NCBI GenBank assembly: GCA_023229575.1
Contig: JALNYZ010000007.1
Coordinates: 122,414-186,413, forward strand
DNA length: 64,000 nt
Direction of reading: 5' to 3'
From: Prolixibacteraceae bacterium
GTDB lineage: Bacteria > Bacteroidota > Bacteroidia > Bacteroidales > Prolixibacteraceae
The notes below the pieces were generated by a model, which worked only from the letters and a program-made list of their open reading frames with translations, ran no database searches and had not been told where the DNA came from. Shown in pieces: positions 52,999 to 60,413 of this stretch (position 1 is the first letter of the stretch; every line of letters starts with the position of its first letter). A program made the translations under genes and the position numbers.

Positions 52999-53877
52999 AT
53001 GGGAAAAACAGGATATTATCTGCTCAGGTCCTTAACCTGGTTGCTTCATCGGCTTCCACTTTGGTTTCATTACCTGGTTTCAGATCTTTTTTACTTCGTT
53101 GCTTATTATATCATTCGTTATCGGCGTGATGTTGTGGCCACCAATCTTGCCAACTCGTTTCCTGATAAGGATAAGTTGGAGCGTGAACGCATTGCTAAAA
53201 ATTTTTACAGCCATTTCTGCGATACCATTTTTGAAACGCTATATTTCGATTGGATTTCAGAAAAGGAGGGCAAGAGGCGGGTTAAATACATGAACCCGGA
53301 GTTACTGAATGCCTATCTGGACGAAGGTCGGCAGGTGCTGGCCTTTTTTGGTCATTATAACAATTGGGAGTGGTTCTGTAATTTACCGCTGTACACCGAC
53401 CATCGGTTGTATGCTGTGTACAAAAAACTCAAGAATCCAAGCTTCGAGCGTTTTTACGCCAATCTTAGGAACAGATTTGGAGCTATCCCACTTGAAAGGG
53501 CGGATACTTTCAAACAACTGTACGATGACCACCGGCAAGGAATTCCTTCGATGTCGGCTTTTTTGTTCGACCAGACTCCGCGTATTTACGAGATCAAGCA
53601 CTGGATTACTTTTCTGAATCAGGATACTCCGGTAGTGCTGGGAGCGGAAAAAATTGCCAAAAAACTGGATGCGGTTGTGCTTTTTCTCTACTCAAGAAAG
53701 GTAAAACGGGGATATTACGAGACGGAATTCAGGCTGGTCACCGACAAGGCAAAGACTCTTCCGCAGTATGCGATCACCGATACCTGCAATGCCCTTTTGG
53801 AACAGCAAATCATAGAACAGCCCGGGAATTGGCTCTGGTCTCACAAACGCTGGAAACACAAACGGGATAATTCCTAG
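52999..53877 (+). CDS. LpxL/HtrB-like lysophospholipid acyltransferase
   Basis: This 292-residue membrane-associated protein has an N-terminal hydrophobic stretch (YLVSDLFYFVAYYIIRY). The catalytic H-x4-D/E is in LAFFGHYNNWEWFCNL (His near 119, Glu at +5), followed by DQTPRIYE and PVVLGAEKIAKKL. It adds a secondary acyl chain to lipid A or a related lipid at the inner membrane. It has its own gap with a repeat upstream and stands alone. Confidence 0.9.
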   Translation: MGKTGYYLLRSLTWLLHRLPLWFHYLVSDLFYFVAYYIIRYRRDVVATNLANSFPDKDKLERERIAKNFYSHFCDTIFETLYFDWISEKEGKRRVKYMNPELLNAYLDEGRQVLAFFGHYNNWEWFCNLPLYTDHRLYAVYKKLKNPSFERFYANLRNRFGAIPLERADTFKQLYDDHRQGIPSMSAFLFDQTPRIYEIKHWITFLNQDTPVVLGAEKIAKKLDAVVLFLYSRKVKRGYYETEFRLVTDKAKTLPQYAITDTCNALLEQQIIEQPGNWLWSHKRWKHKRDNS

Positions 53878-53961
53878 CCATTTTGTCATTTGCTTACACG
53901 GTCAGGTAACATCAGGATGATCGAAGGTAGCCCATATTTAAGTTTTGTTAACTGAATATTC

Positions 53962-53992
53962 TTTCATATTCAGGAATTTGTTTCTAGTTTTG
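53962..53992 (+). promoter_or_regulatory. Candidate promoter of the Fib_succ lipoprotein
   Basis: TTTC at 53962-53965, then 19 bp, then TAGTTTTG at 53985-53992, fitting TTTG-N19-TAnnTTTG with one mismatch. It would place the start about 17 nt before the ATG at 54015. Confidence 0.45.
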
Positions 53993-54014
53993 CGCCTCAA
54001 AAATGCTCCTGAAC

Positions 54015-54683
54015 ATGAAGACTTTTAGAATCTATATCACAATCCTGGCTGGATTGTTTTTAATTGTAAGTTGTGGAAATTCCACAAAATCCGGTCAGAA
54101 AGGGAACGTGAGCGATATCGATGGAAATGTATATTCCACTGTGACCATAGGTGGTCAGACCTGGATGGCAGAAAATCTACGGACAACCAAATACAACGAT
54201 GGGACTGCCATTCCCAATGTTGCCGATGAAGCCTGGACTGAACTCAAAACGGGTGCCTTTAGTTGGTACAACAACGATTCTACTTCCTTTAAAGCGACTT
54301 ATGGGGCGGTATACAACTGGTATACAGTTCATACAGGAAAATTATGTCCGACTGGATGGCACGTCCCTACTGACAAGGAGTGGCGGGTTTTAACCAATTT
54401 TTTGGGTGGCGAATTAGTTGCCGGCAACGAGATGAAATCAACTACAAGCTGGAACAGGGACGGGAATGAAACCAACTCCAGCGGTTTCTCTGCCATTCCA
54501 TGTGGTTATCGCAACTACAAAGGTTCCTACGGTTCAAGTGGCAAAAGCGGTTACTGGTGGAGTTCCACACCCTATTATGATAACGCTTGGTACTGTGTCA
54601 TGTTTAAAGGAGATGCTACTGCCAACAAATTCTACGGCCGGACCCAGAGTGGTTTTTCCGTTCGTTGCATAAAGAATAAGTAA
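54015..54683 (+). CDS. Fibrobacter-major-paralogous-domain lipoprotein
   Basis: The 222 residues start MKTFRIYITILAGLFLIVSC, a clear lipobox. I use the ATG at 54015 over one four codons upstream. The mature domain has all marks of the Fib_succ_major family: VTIGGQTWMAENLRTTKYND, AVYNWYTVHTGKLCPTGWHV, KSGYWWSSTPYYDNAWY and FSVRCIKNK. It is a small, probably surface-exposed C-type-lectin-like fold whose function is unknown, common in Bacteroidota and Fibrobacter. Confidence 0.9.
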   Translation: MKTFRIYITILAGLFLIVSCGNSTKSGQKGNVSDIDGNVYSTVTIGGQTWMAENLRTTKYNDGTAIPNVADEAWTELKTGAFSWYNNDSTSFKATYGAVYNWYTVHTGKLCPTGWHVPTDKEWRVLTNFLGGELVAGNEMKSTTSWNRDGNETNSSGFSAIPCGYRNYKGSYGSSGKSGYWWSSTPYYDNAWYCVMFKGDATANKFYGRTQSGFSVRCIKNK

Positions 54684-54727
54684 TTCTATCTTAATGGGAA
54701 CCACTGTTCCTCAATAATTTCAACCTT

Positions 54728-55194
54728 TTACCAAAGTCTCTCACTTTTAGCGATCAATAAGGCTGCATTGCGGTTGGTTCCTTTCACTGTCAGTTGTTTT
54801 GTCAGCTCCGTAACCTTGAAAGTGGTGCTATACCAGAATGGGTTTTTCCAGGAGTTGGGAAGATTCGGTAGATGCTTTACTGCATCGGGTTGTAAGTCTT
54901 GTTGAACTCATCCGAAGCATCAGGGATCAGTATGTTGTTCTTCCCAGTGCAGGGATCGAGATAGATTCGATTTATTACAAGCCCCGTCAGTACCGTGCAG
55001 GAGACCTTAACAGGAAGCCAGTATACATTGTAATGGTATACAGAAGAAGGGATAACTTTGCCAGGAGCCTGAATCAAATCGGAAGATTGAAGCTGAAATT
55101 GGGTCAGCATTTCCTGTTTGATTTTTTGGGGTTGGGCAAAGGAGGTTTGCACACCGATCAAAACGAGGAGATTATACAGGTTTAAGGTTTTTAT
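54728..55194 (-). pseudogene. Remnant of a GH2 glycosidase gene
   Basis: From an ATA where the start ATG should be (55192-55194), the frame gives a signal peptide-like KTLNLYNLLVLIGVQTSFAQ. Then come PVKVSCTVLTGLVINRIYLDP and IPDASDEFNKTYNPMQ before a stop near 54877. This is the N-terminal jelly-roll opening of exo-glucosaminidase/mannosidase-type GH2 enzymes. In another frame HLPNLPNSWKNPFWYSTTF continues it and then jumps to a short C-terminal-looking end (TVKGTNRNAALLIAKSERLW). Lost start, frameshift and deletion of most of the gene. Confidence 0.55.
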
Positions 55195-55275
55195 GTTAAG
55201 AGGTTTGCGGTAAAACAGATCAGCAGGAGATACCGTTGCCGGACTCCTGCTGACACGTAGTATTTACTGTATGGA

Positions 55276-56643
55276 TCAAAGATTCTCACCGTACGAAAAA
55301 CCTGCCCTTGCCGGCTCTTTAATGTAAGCATCCAACTCAGGATGATTGGAGACTTTCATGTTTTGGGCATCGTATTCGATGCGCGCATTGAACCTTTGTG
55401 CCAAAACACCGGTTAACGCCATCTCTACCAGCCCTGTGGCATAATCGAAATTGGATCCGGGCACTGTCCCGTGTTTAATGGCTTCAGCCCATTCGCGCTG
55501 CGGATTTTCCTGGAATGTCCGTGGGATGGATTGTGCAGGTAAATTTGGTTTGAAGGCTTCCCACTCGGGCATGGGCATGAGAAGCCTGGGATCGTTGGGG
55601 CGACCGCCGGTGATAAGACAATGCTTATCCCCAACCATGATCATTCCGGTGCCGGCCAATTTCTCCACTCTCCATTCGGCACGAATTTCGGGTTTTAAAC
55701 CACCTTCGTACCAGCGCATTGTCACTGGCGGTTTGTTTCCGCGTGCAGGGAAATCCCAGCGAATAACTGCTTGATCCGAGAGAAAACCGGTATCAGGAAC
55801 GGGTGATTTGAATTCGGCTTCGGCTACCGTAGGCAAACCCAGATCGAGCGACCAGTAAGGAGCATCGAGGGTATGACAGCACCAGTCGCCCATCTCGCCG
55901 TTTCCGAAATCGAACCAACTTCGCCACGTTTTAGGTGCGTAAACTTCGTTGTATGGGCGCTTTTCAGCAGGTCCCAACCATAAGTCCCAATCGAAACCGG
56001 CTGGAATTGGTTGTTCTGCCGGAGGAAAGCTATCCGGTTTTCTGAAATATTTGTCAGGCCCAAAATCAGGTCCGTTGAACCAGGCAATAACTTCTGTCAC
56101 ATTGCCAAGTAATCCCGCATCGTACCACTCTTTGACACAGCGTATCCCGTTGGTGGCATGACCCTGGTTGGCCATTTGTGTAACGACTTTGTAGTGATGG
56201 GCTGCTTTCTTCAGGGTCCGAAGTTGCCAGATATTGTGGGCAAGCGGTTTCTCCACAATCACATGTTTCCCCAATTGCATGGCTGCCATGGCAGCAGGGA
56301 AGTGGGAGTGATCGGGTGTGCAGACCATCACCGCATCGATCTCTTTGTGCATTTGATCGAACATCACCCTGTAATCCCTGAAACGTTTGGCTTTCGGCAT
56401 TGCATTGTACGCATCGGCAGCGCGGTTGTCGTCAACATCACAGAGCGCAACAATGTTTTCGTTCCATTTTGGCTCTTTCTGGTTGATCATTTTGCTCCAG
56501 TTGCCGCCTCCTTGGCCGCCAACGCCTATCACAGCGATATTCAGTCGTCCCGAAGGGGAGCAGCTCATCAGGTTTGGAATAAAAACAGCAGCTGCCCCAA
56601 GCAAGGATGCTGATTTGATAAAGTCACGTCTGGTGGGATTCAT
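55276..56643 (-). CDS. Gfo/Idh/MocA-family oxidoreductase, Tat-exported
   Basis: The 455 residues have a twin-arginine signal (MNPTRRDFIKSASLLGAAAV, then FIPNLMSC, which may also be a lipobox). The NAD(P)-binding fold starts LNIAVIGVGGQGGGNW, with CTPDHSH and the family's VEKPLAHN (Lys near 135), then a C-terminal substrate domain (GEMGDWCCHTLDAPYWSL). Such exported members act on sugars or sugar derivatives. It lies upstream (in the leftward direction) of the GH2 remnant, so both probably came from one glycan-use unit. Confidence 0.9.
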   Translation of the reverse strand: MNPTRRDFIKSASLLGAAAVFIPNLMSCSPSGRLNIAVIGVGGQGGGNWSKMINQKEPKWNENIVALCDVDDNRAADAYNAMPKAKRFRDYRVMFDQMHKEIDAVMVCTPDHSHFPAAMAAMQLGKHVIVEKPLAHNIWQLRTLKKAAHHYKVVTQMANQGHATNGIRCVKEWYDAGLLGNVTEVIAWFNGPDFGPDKYFRKPDSFPPAEQPIPAGFDWDLWLGPAEKRPYNEVYAPKTWRSWFDFGNGEMGDWCCHTLDAPYWSLDLGLPTVAEAEFKSPVPDTGFLSDQAVIRWDFPARGNKPPVTMRWYEGGLKPEIRAEWRVEKLAGTGMIMVGDKHCLITGGRPNDPRLLMPMPEWEAFKPNLPAQSIPRTFQENPQREWAEAIKHGTVPGSNFDYATGLVEMALTGVLAQRFNARIEYDAQNMKVSNHPELDAYIKEPARAGFSYGENL

Positions 56644-56741
56644 GTGGAATTATTCTTTAAAATTTTACTTTGGGATGCCAAAAAGGAACTGTACGTTTTG
56701 ACCCTGACAATTTAGTAAAATTAAAGATTGTAAAATACAGG

Positions 56742-56773
56742 AAAAGAGCCCCGGTTTCTCAGGGCTCTTTTTT
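56742..56773 (-). terminator. Terminator of the CDGSH gene
   Basis: AAAAGAGCCC (56742-56751) pairs with GGGCTCTTTT (56762-56771); in the leftward direction the stem runs into T. It lies 3 bp after the CDGSH stop. Confidence 0.75.
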
Positions 56774-56775
56774 CA

Positions 56776-57012
56776 CTAAAGCGTTGTGTGTGTGCCGTCG
56801 CAGAATGGATGGTTCTTTGTGTGTTTGCATCCACAAAGATACTTATTCCCAGACTCTTTTACAGAGAAAAACACTGGCACAAATCCGGTTCCCCGGTGAG
56901 AGCCATCACAGAAAGGCTGATTCTTACTCTGTCCGCAAGCGCACCAATGGTACTCTTTACCTGCTTCCAATTCGACGACAAAAGGCGCTTTCTGCGCAAT
57001 CTTTGGTTCCAT
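56776..57012 (-). CDS. CDGSH iron-sulfur protein with two sites
   Basis: The 78 residues carry two C-x-C...CDGxH modules: WCACGQSKNQPFCDGSHRG (about 22-40) and LCGCKHTKNHPFCDGTH (about 58-74). Each can hold a [2Fe-2S] cluster with 3Cys-1His ligation. Cytoplasmic, of the length usual for the bacterial tandem type, with suggested roles in redox or iron handling. Monocistronic, with a strong terminator. Confidence 0.92.
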   Translation of the reverse strand: MEPKIAQKAPFVVELEAGKEYHWCACGQSKNQPFCDGSHRGTGFVPVFFSVKESGNKYLCGCKHTKNHPFCDGTHTTL

Positions 57013-57178
57013 TTTTACCTCCTTTTTAAAATTTATATATTCATGTTGATGAACAAATAGCCATAACCCAATGATATAAAGTTATGGAAAAAAAATAATT
57101 TTTTTACGTTTTACACTTACCGGATAATGAAAGTTTTTCTTTGGGCCCACTCATTCTACCAGGGGAATATACACCAGT

Positions 57179-57895
57179 TTATATGGACATCGGAACCTCC
57201 ATCAACAACAATTCAGAATCACTGTCGGCATGGATGGAGATGGAATCGATGCCGTAAATTCCCAGACCGTCCCGGCTATTTAGTCGCTGACCGCTAATGG
57301 TAATGTCCCCGTGCAGCACGAACGCGTATATTCCGTTCCCTTTCATCTTAAGCACATAATCCAGGATTAACCCTTTGGCGAATTTCCCAAGGTGAAACCA
57401 GGCCTGCTGGTGGATCCAGACCCCTGCATCAGCCGGATTGGGCGAGAGGACCTGCTGAAGGGTATTGAAACGATCGTCAGGGTTCAGGGTTATCTGGTTG
57501 TAACGCGGAGGAACGTTTTGTTTGTTTGGGAAGACCCAAATTTGCAAAAATTTGACAGGTTTATCTTTGTTCTTATTGTATTCGCTGTGGTAAATCCCTG
57601 TACCAGCACTCATTACCTGTATGTCACCCTGACTGATAACGCTGATATTGCCCATGCTGTCTTTGTGCTCCAAATCACCCTCGAGGGGGATGGAAATAAT
57701 CTCCATGTTTTCGTGAGGGTGGGTGCCAAAACCCATTCCGGCATCGACGATGTCGTCATTCAACACCCTAAGCGCCCCAAAATGGATCCGCTCCGGATCA
57801 TGATAATTGGCAAAACTGAATGTATGCCTGCTGTGCAGCCAGCCATGGTTGGCATCGCCGCGCGTATGCGCTTTGTGAAGAATTGTATTGTGCAT
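57179..57895 (-). CDS. Pirin family protein (first copy)
   Basis: The 238 residues form a bicupin of the bacterial pirin/YhhW type. The metal site is GFGTHPHENMEIISIPLEG, then GDLEHKDSMGN, and GIYHSEYNK gives the last ligands. The last part, YAFVLHGDITISGQRL, is the second cupin half. Some bacterial pirins act as quercetin dioxygenases or bind regulators. Divergent from the DoxX-pirin-MarR group, sharing the 127-bp control region. Confidence 0.92.
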   Translation of the reverse strand: MHNTILHKAHTRGDANHGWLHSRHTFSFANYHDPERIHFGALRVLNDDIVDAGMGFGTHPHENMEIISIPLEGDLEHKDSMGNISVISQGDIQVMSAGTGIYHSEYNKNKDKPVKFLQIWVFPNKQNVPPRYNQITLNPDDRFNTLQQVLSPNPADAGVWIHQQAWFHLGKFAKGLILDYVLKMKGNGIYAFVLHGDITISGQRLNSRDGLGIYGIDSISIHADSDSELLLMEVPMSI

Positions 57896-57961
57896 GATGT
57901 TCTAAAAAAAAAATAACAAACAGATAAAAATTAATAAAAATATGTTACAACATATAATGTA

Positions 57962-57977
57962 TATACGTATACGTACA
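57962..57977. promoter_or_regulatory. Candidate MarR operator
   Basis: TACGTATACGTA (57964-57975) is a perfect 12-bp palindrome inside TATACGTATACGTACA, located between the divergent pirin and DoxX genes. The MarR-type regulator encoded three genes downstream is the likely binder; inference only. Confidence 0.45.
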
Positions 57978-58022
57978 AAAATTGTTATCATTATTTATCA
58001 TTCAAATTTTAAAAATCATATC

Positions 58023-58373
58023 ATGAAAATTTCTAAAGCAAGCAACATCGTATCCTGGGTTATCGCAGGATTGTTAACAGCACTATACCTTTTTAGCGCT
58101 TCCGGCAAGCTCTTCTTGCATCCTGAACAGATGGAGCAGATAAAACTGGGTGAATGGCGTGTAATCATCGCTCTGGGCGAAATAGCATCAGCCTTGTTGT
58201 TTCTCTTCCCAAAGACCAACAGATACGGCACTTTGCTGCTAAGTTCCTATATGGGAGGGGCCATCATCCTGCACATGACCGGAGGGATGAGCATCGCGAT
58301 GCCGACCATTGTGCTGCTACTGGTTTGGGTGGTTGCCTACTTGCGGAACCCTGAGCTTTTTAATTTCAAATAA
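58023..58373 (+). CDS. DoxX-like membrane protein
   Basis: The 116 residues start MKISKASNIVSWVIAGLLTA (ATG at 58023; earlier ATGs belong to an unconvincing AT-rich stretch). About four membrane segments, with LFSASGKLFLHPEQMEQIKL after the first and GEIASALLFLFPKTNRYG in the second, are typical of the DoxX/DoxD-like group. These proteins are often beside redox or stress genes. It is followed after 2 bp by the second pirin gene, so they are co-translated. Confidence 0.87.
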   Translation: MKISKASNIVSWVIAGLLTALYLFSASGKLFLHPEQMEQIKLGEWRVIIALGEIASALLFLFPKTNRYGTLLLSSYMGGAIILHMTGGMSIAMPTIVLLLVWVVAYLRNPELFNFK

Positions 58374-58375
58374 CT

Positions 58376-59254
58376 ATGTCAAAAAAAAATATTGAATTGG
58401 TACTCTCACCACCTGAACCTCATTTTGTGGGTGACGGTTTCAGGGTACATAATTTTATCCCGGGTGGTTACCGATTGGATATGGAGCGCATGAATCCATT
58501 TATTTTGCTGGATTACGGAGCAAAATTCTACTTCCCGCCTTCCGATCGTCCACTGGGGGTGGGTGTTCATCCACACCGTGGCTTTGAGACGGTTACCATT
58601 GCCTACAAAGGAAGCGTGGCCCACCACGACAGCACCGGACAAAGTGGTGTGATTGGAGAGGGTGATATTCAATGGATGACAGCAGCCTCCGGCATCCTTC
58701 ACAAGGAGTACCACGAAAAGGAGTTCAGCAGAATTGGTGGAGAGATGCAGATGGTTCAGCTCTGGGTGAACCTGCCTGCAAAATTCAAAATGTCACAACC
58801 CAAATACCAAAGCATCACCAAAGAGCAGATCGGTAAATTTTCCTTACCTGAAGATGCCGGTACAGTTGTTGTAATTGCCGGCGAATATGGAAACATAGCG
58901 GGTGTTGCCACCACATTTTCACCCATCCACCTGTTTAATGTCATTCTGAACAAAAATGGTATTGCACCATTTTCATTTCCAGCTGCTTACAATTCGGCAC
59001 TGTTGGTAATTGAAGGGAAAATTACTGTGAATGGCGCTGAAGAGGTGACCACTGACCACTTTGCATTATTTCAGAACGAAGGAGAGGAGTTTGATATTGC
59101 ATCGGAGGAAGGGGCCACAGTTTTGATTATGAGTGGCGAGGATATTCAGGAACCAATCGCTGCGCATGGTCCTTTCGTGATGAATACCCGCCAGGAGATC
59201 CTTCAGGCTTTCGAAGATTACCAAAAAGGGAAATTCGGTTATTTGAAGGATTAA
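58376..59254 (+). CDS. Pirin family protein (second copy)
   Basis: The 292 residues are a full-length bicupin, longer than the first copy. The metal motif is LGVGVHPHRGFETVTIAYKG, then GSVAHHDSTGQSG and GILHKEYHEKEF. The C-terminal cupin half has SALLVIEGKITVNGAEEV. Likely an iron-dependent dioxygenase-like protein. Middle gene of a DoxX-pirin-MarR operon. Confidence 0.93.
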   Translation: MSKKNIELVLSPPEPHFVGDGFRVHNFIPGGYRLDMERMNPFILLDYGAKFYFPPSDRPLGVGVHPHRGFETVTIAYKGSVAHHDSTGQSGVIGEGDIQWMTAASGILHKEYHEKEFSRIGGEMQMVQLWVNLPAKFKMSQPKYQSITKEQIGKFSLPEDAGTVVVIAGEYGNIAGVATTFSPIHLFNVILNKNGIAPFSFPAAYNSALLVIEGKITVNGAEEVTTDHFALFQNEGEEFDIASEEGATVLIMSGEDIQEPIAAHGPFVMNTRQEILQAFEDYQKGKFGYLKD

Positions 59255-59272
59255 ACTAATTAAAAAATCAAA

Positions 59273-59737
59273 ATGTCATTAGAAGACGAACTAAAAGGCA
59301 GGTTTCGCAACGATTATCACAAAGGGATGATCAATCTCACCTACACCACGAAGCAGTTGGGTTACGAGTTTTTTCAGAGTTTAAAAAAGCACGGACTTGC
59401 GGAGCAGCAATACAATGTGCTCAGGATACTGCGCGGTTTTCGCGCGCAGGCGCCACTCTCGATCGGCTTTATTAAAGAGCGGATGCTCGACAAGGATTCT
59501 GACGTAAGCCGGATTGTGGACCGTTTGTTTGAAAAAGGACTGCTTACCAGGAAGGAGAACCCCGGGGACCGGCGCCAGAAGGCAGTCGAGATCACCGCTT
59601 CAGGACTGGCTTTGCTCGACAGCATGTTTGAATGCGAAAGAATGGCTGACAAATTGCTTGCCAACCTGACGAAAACTGAGATCCTGGAACTTAACCGGTT
59701 GCTGGATAAGATCAGGGCCAGCGCCAGAAGATCGTAG
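59273..59737 (+). CDS. MarR-family transcription regulator
   Basis: The 154 residues include a winged helix: QQYNVLRILRGFRAQAP, then the recognition region MLDKDSDVSRIVDRLFEKGL and wing LTRKENPGDRRQKAVEITAS. Helices at both ends give dimerisation. It closes the DoxX-pirin operon by 18 bp and probably controls it and the divergent pirin through the palindrome at 57962-57977. The ligand is unknown, perhaps an aromatic or an oxidant. Confidence 0.92.
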   Translation: MSLEDELKGRFRNDYHKGMINLTYTTKQLGYEFFQSLKKHGLAEQQYNVLRILRGFRAQAPLSIGFIKERMLDKDSDVSRIVDRLFEKGLLTRKENPGDRRQKAVEITASGLALLDSMFECERMADKLLANLTKTEILELNRLLDKIRASARRS

Positions 59738-59779
59738 CAGGGCTAAGTGATGCCGTAAAGACAATGGATACGGCAAACA

Positions 59780-59908
59780 TCTAAAAATGAAAATGCAACA
59801 GTCAAGGCATTGCTGGCCAAATACAACAATCTGCCTATGCCCGACCCGGCGCTCAATCAGGCCAAAGCAAGATCTGTGCTTGAATACCTTCCTTCACTGG
59901 TAAAGTAA
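59780..59908 (+). pseudogene. C-terminal remnant, cytochrome-c-like
   Basis: An open frame without a start reads ATVKALLAKYNNLPMPDPAL, then NQAKARSVLEYLPSLVK and stops at 59906-59908. Small c-type cytochromes often end like this (LMPxP...AKxVLEYIxSL), but no haem CxxCH remains. A short broken gene end after the MarR gene; the family is a guess. Confidence 0.35.
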
Positions 59909-60119
59909 AGTGCTCAATTACCAGATAGTGGATTTCCCCTGTTGTGCCAGATTTGTTTGACACAGCAGTAGATTTTTTTCAAATTTGGACAAGTTTATTC
60001 TGTTTTGCTGTTGGTCACTTATTTTTTGCCTTCCAAATTCTCTTTTAATACTAAGCCTTTAGACGTCAGCCTATATTTCTGATTCTTACTCGTAGAGACT
60101 GTTTAATGTTAAATTATTC

Positions 60120-60225
60120 GTGACTATTTGGTATTTCTTTTGTGAAACCTTACTGTTTTGGTGTCTTTGTGGCCTCGTTTTCCTGCCACGAAGGTACCAA
60201 GATTTCACAAAGAATTTTGACTGAA
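60120..60225. repeat. AAAGG/CCTTT-type palindromic repeat
   Basis: TTTGTGAAACCTTACTGTTT and TGGTGTCTTTGTGG on the left are mirrored by CCACGAAGGTACCAAGATTT and CACAAAGAA on the right. ACTGTTTAA also recurs in inverse (TTAAACAGT) just outside, at about 60107 and 60244. Otherwise 59910-60413 holds no gene. Confidence 0.6.
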
Positions 60226-60413
60226 AATAAGTAATTACAAAATTTAAACAGTCTCTCAATAGTTTTGAGTGGTTTTAAAATGTTTGTGACCCGGAGTGAC
60301 CCGAACCACCAACCTTCTGATCAACGAGACAGGTTGAGTTCAATTTATATGAAAATACCAACAAAATTCAAACTCAATCGTATACCCAGATAACAATGTC
60401 AGATTAGGAAAGT

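Noticed and set aside
54838..55185. A 115-residue rightward frame
   Set aside because: It is antisense to the GH2 remnant, whose codons explain the open frame.
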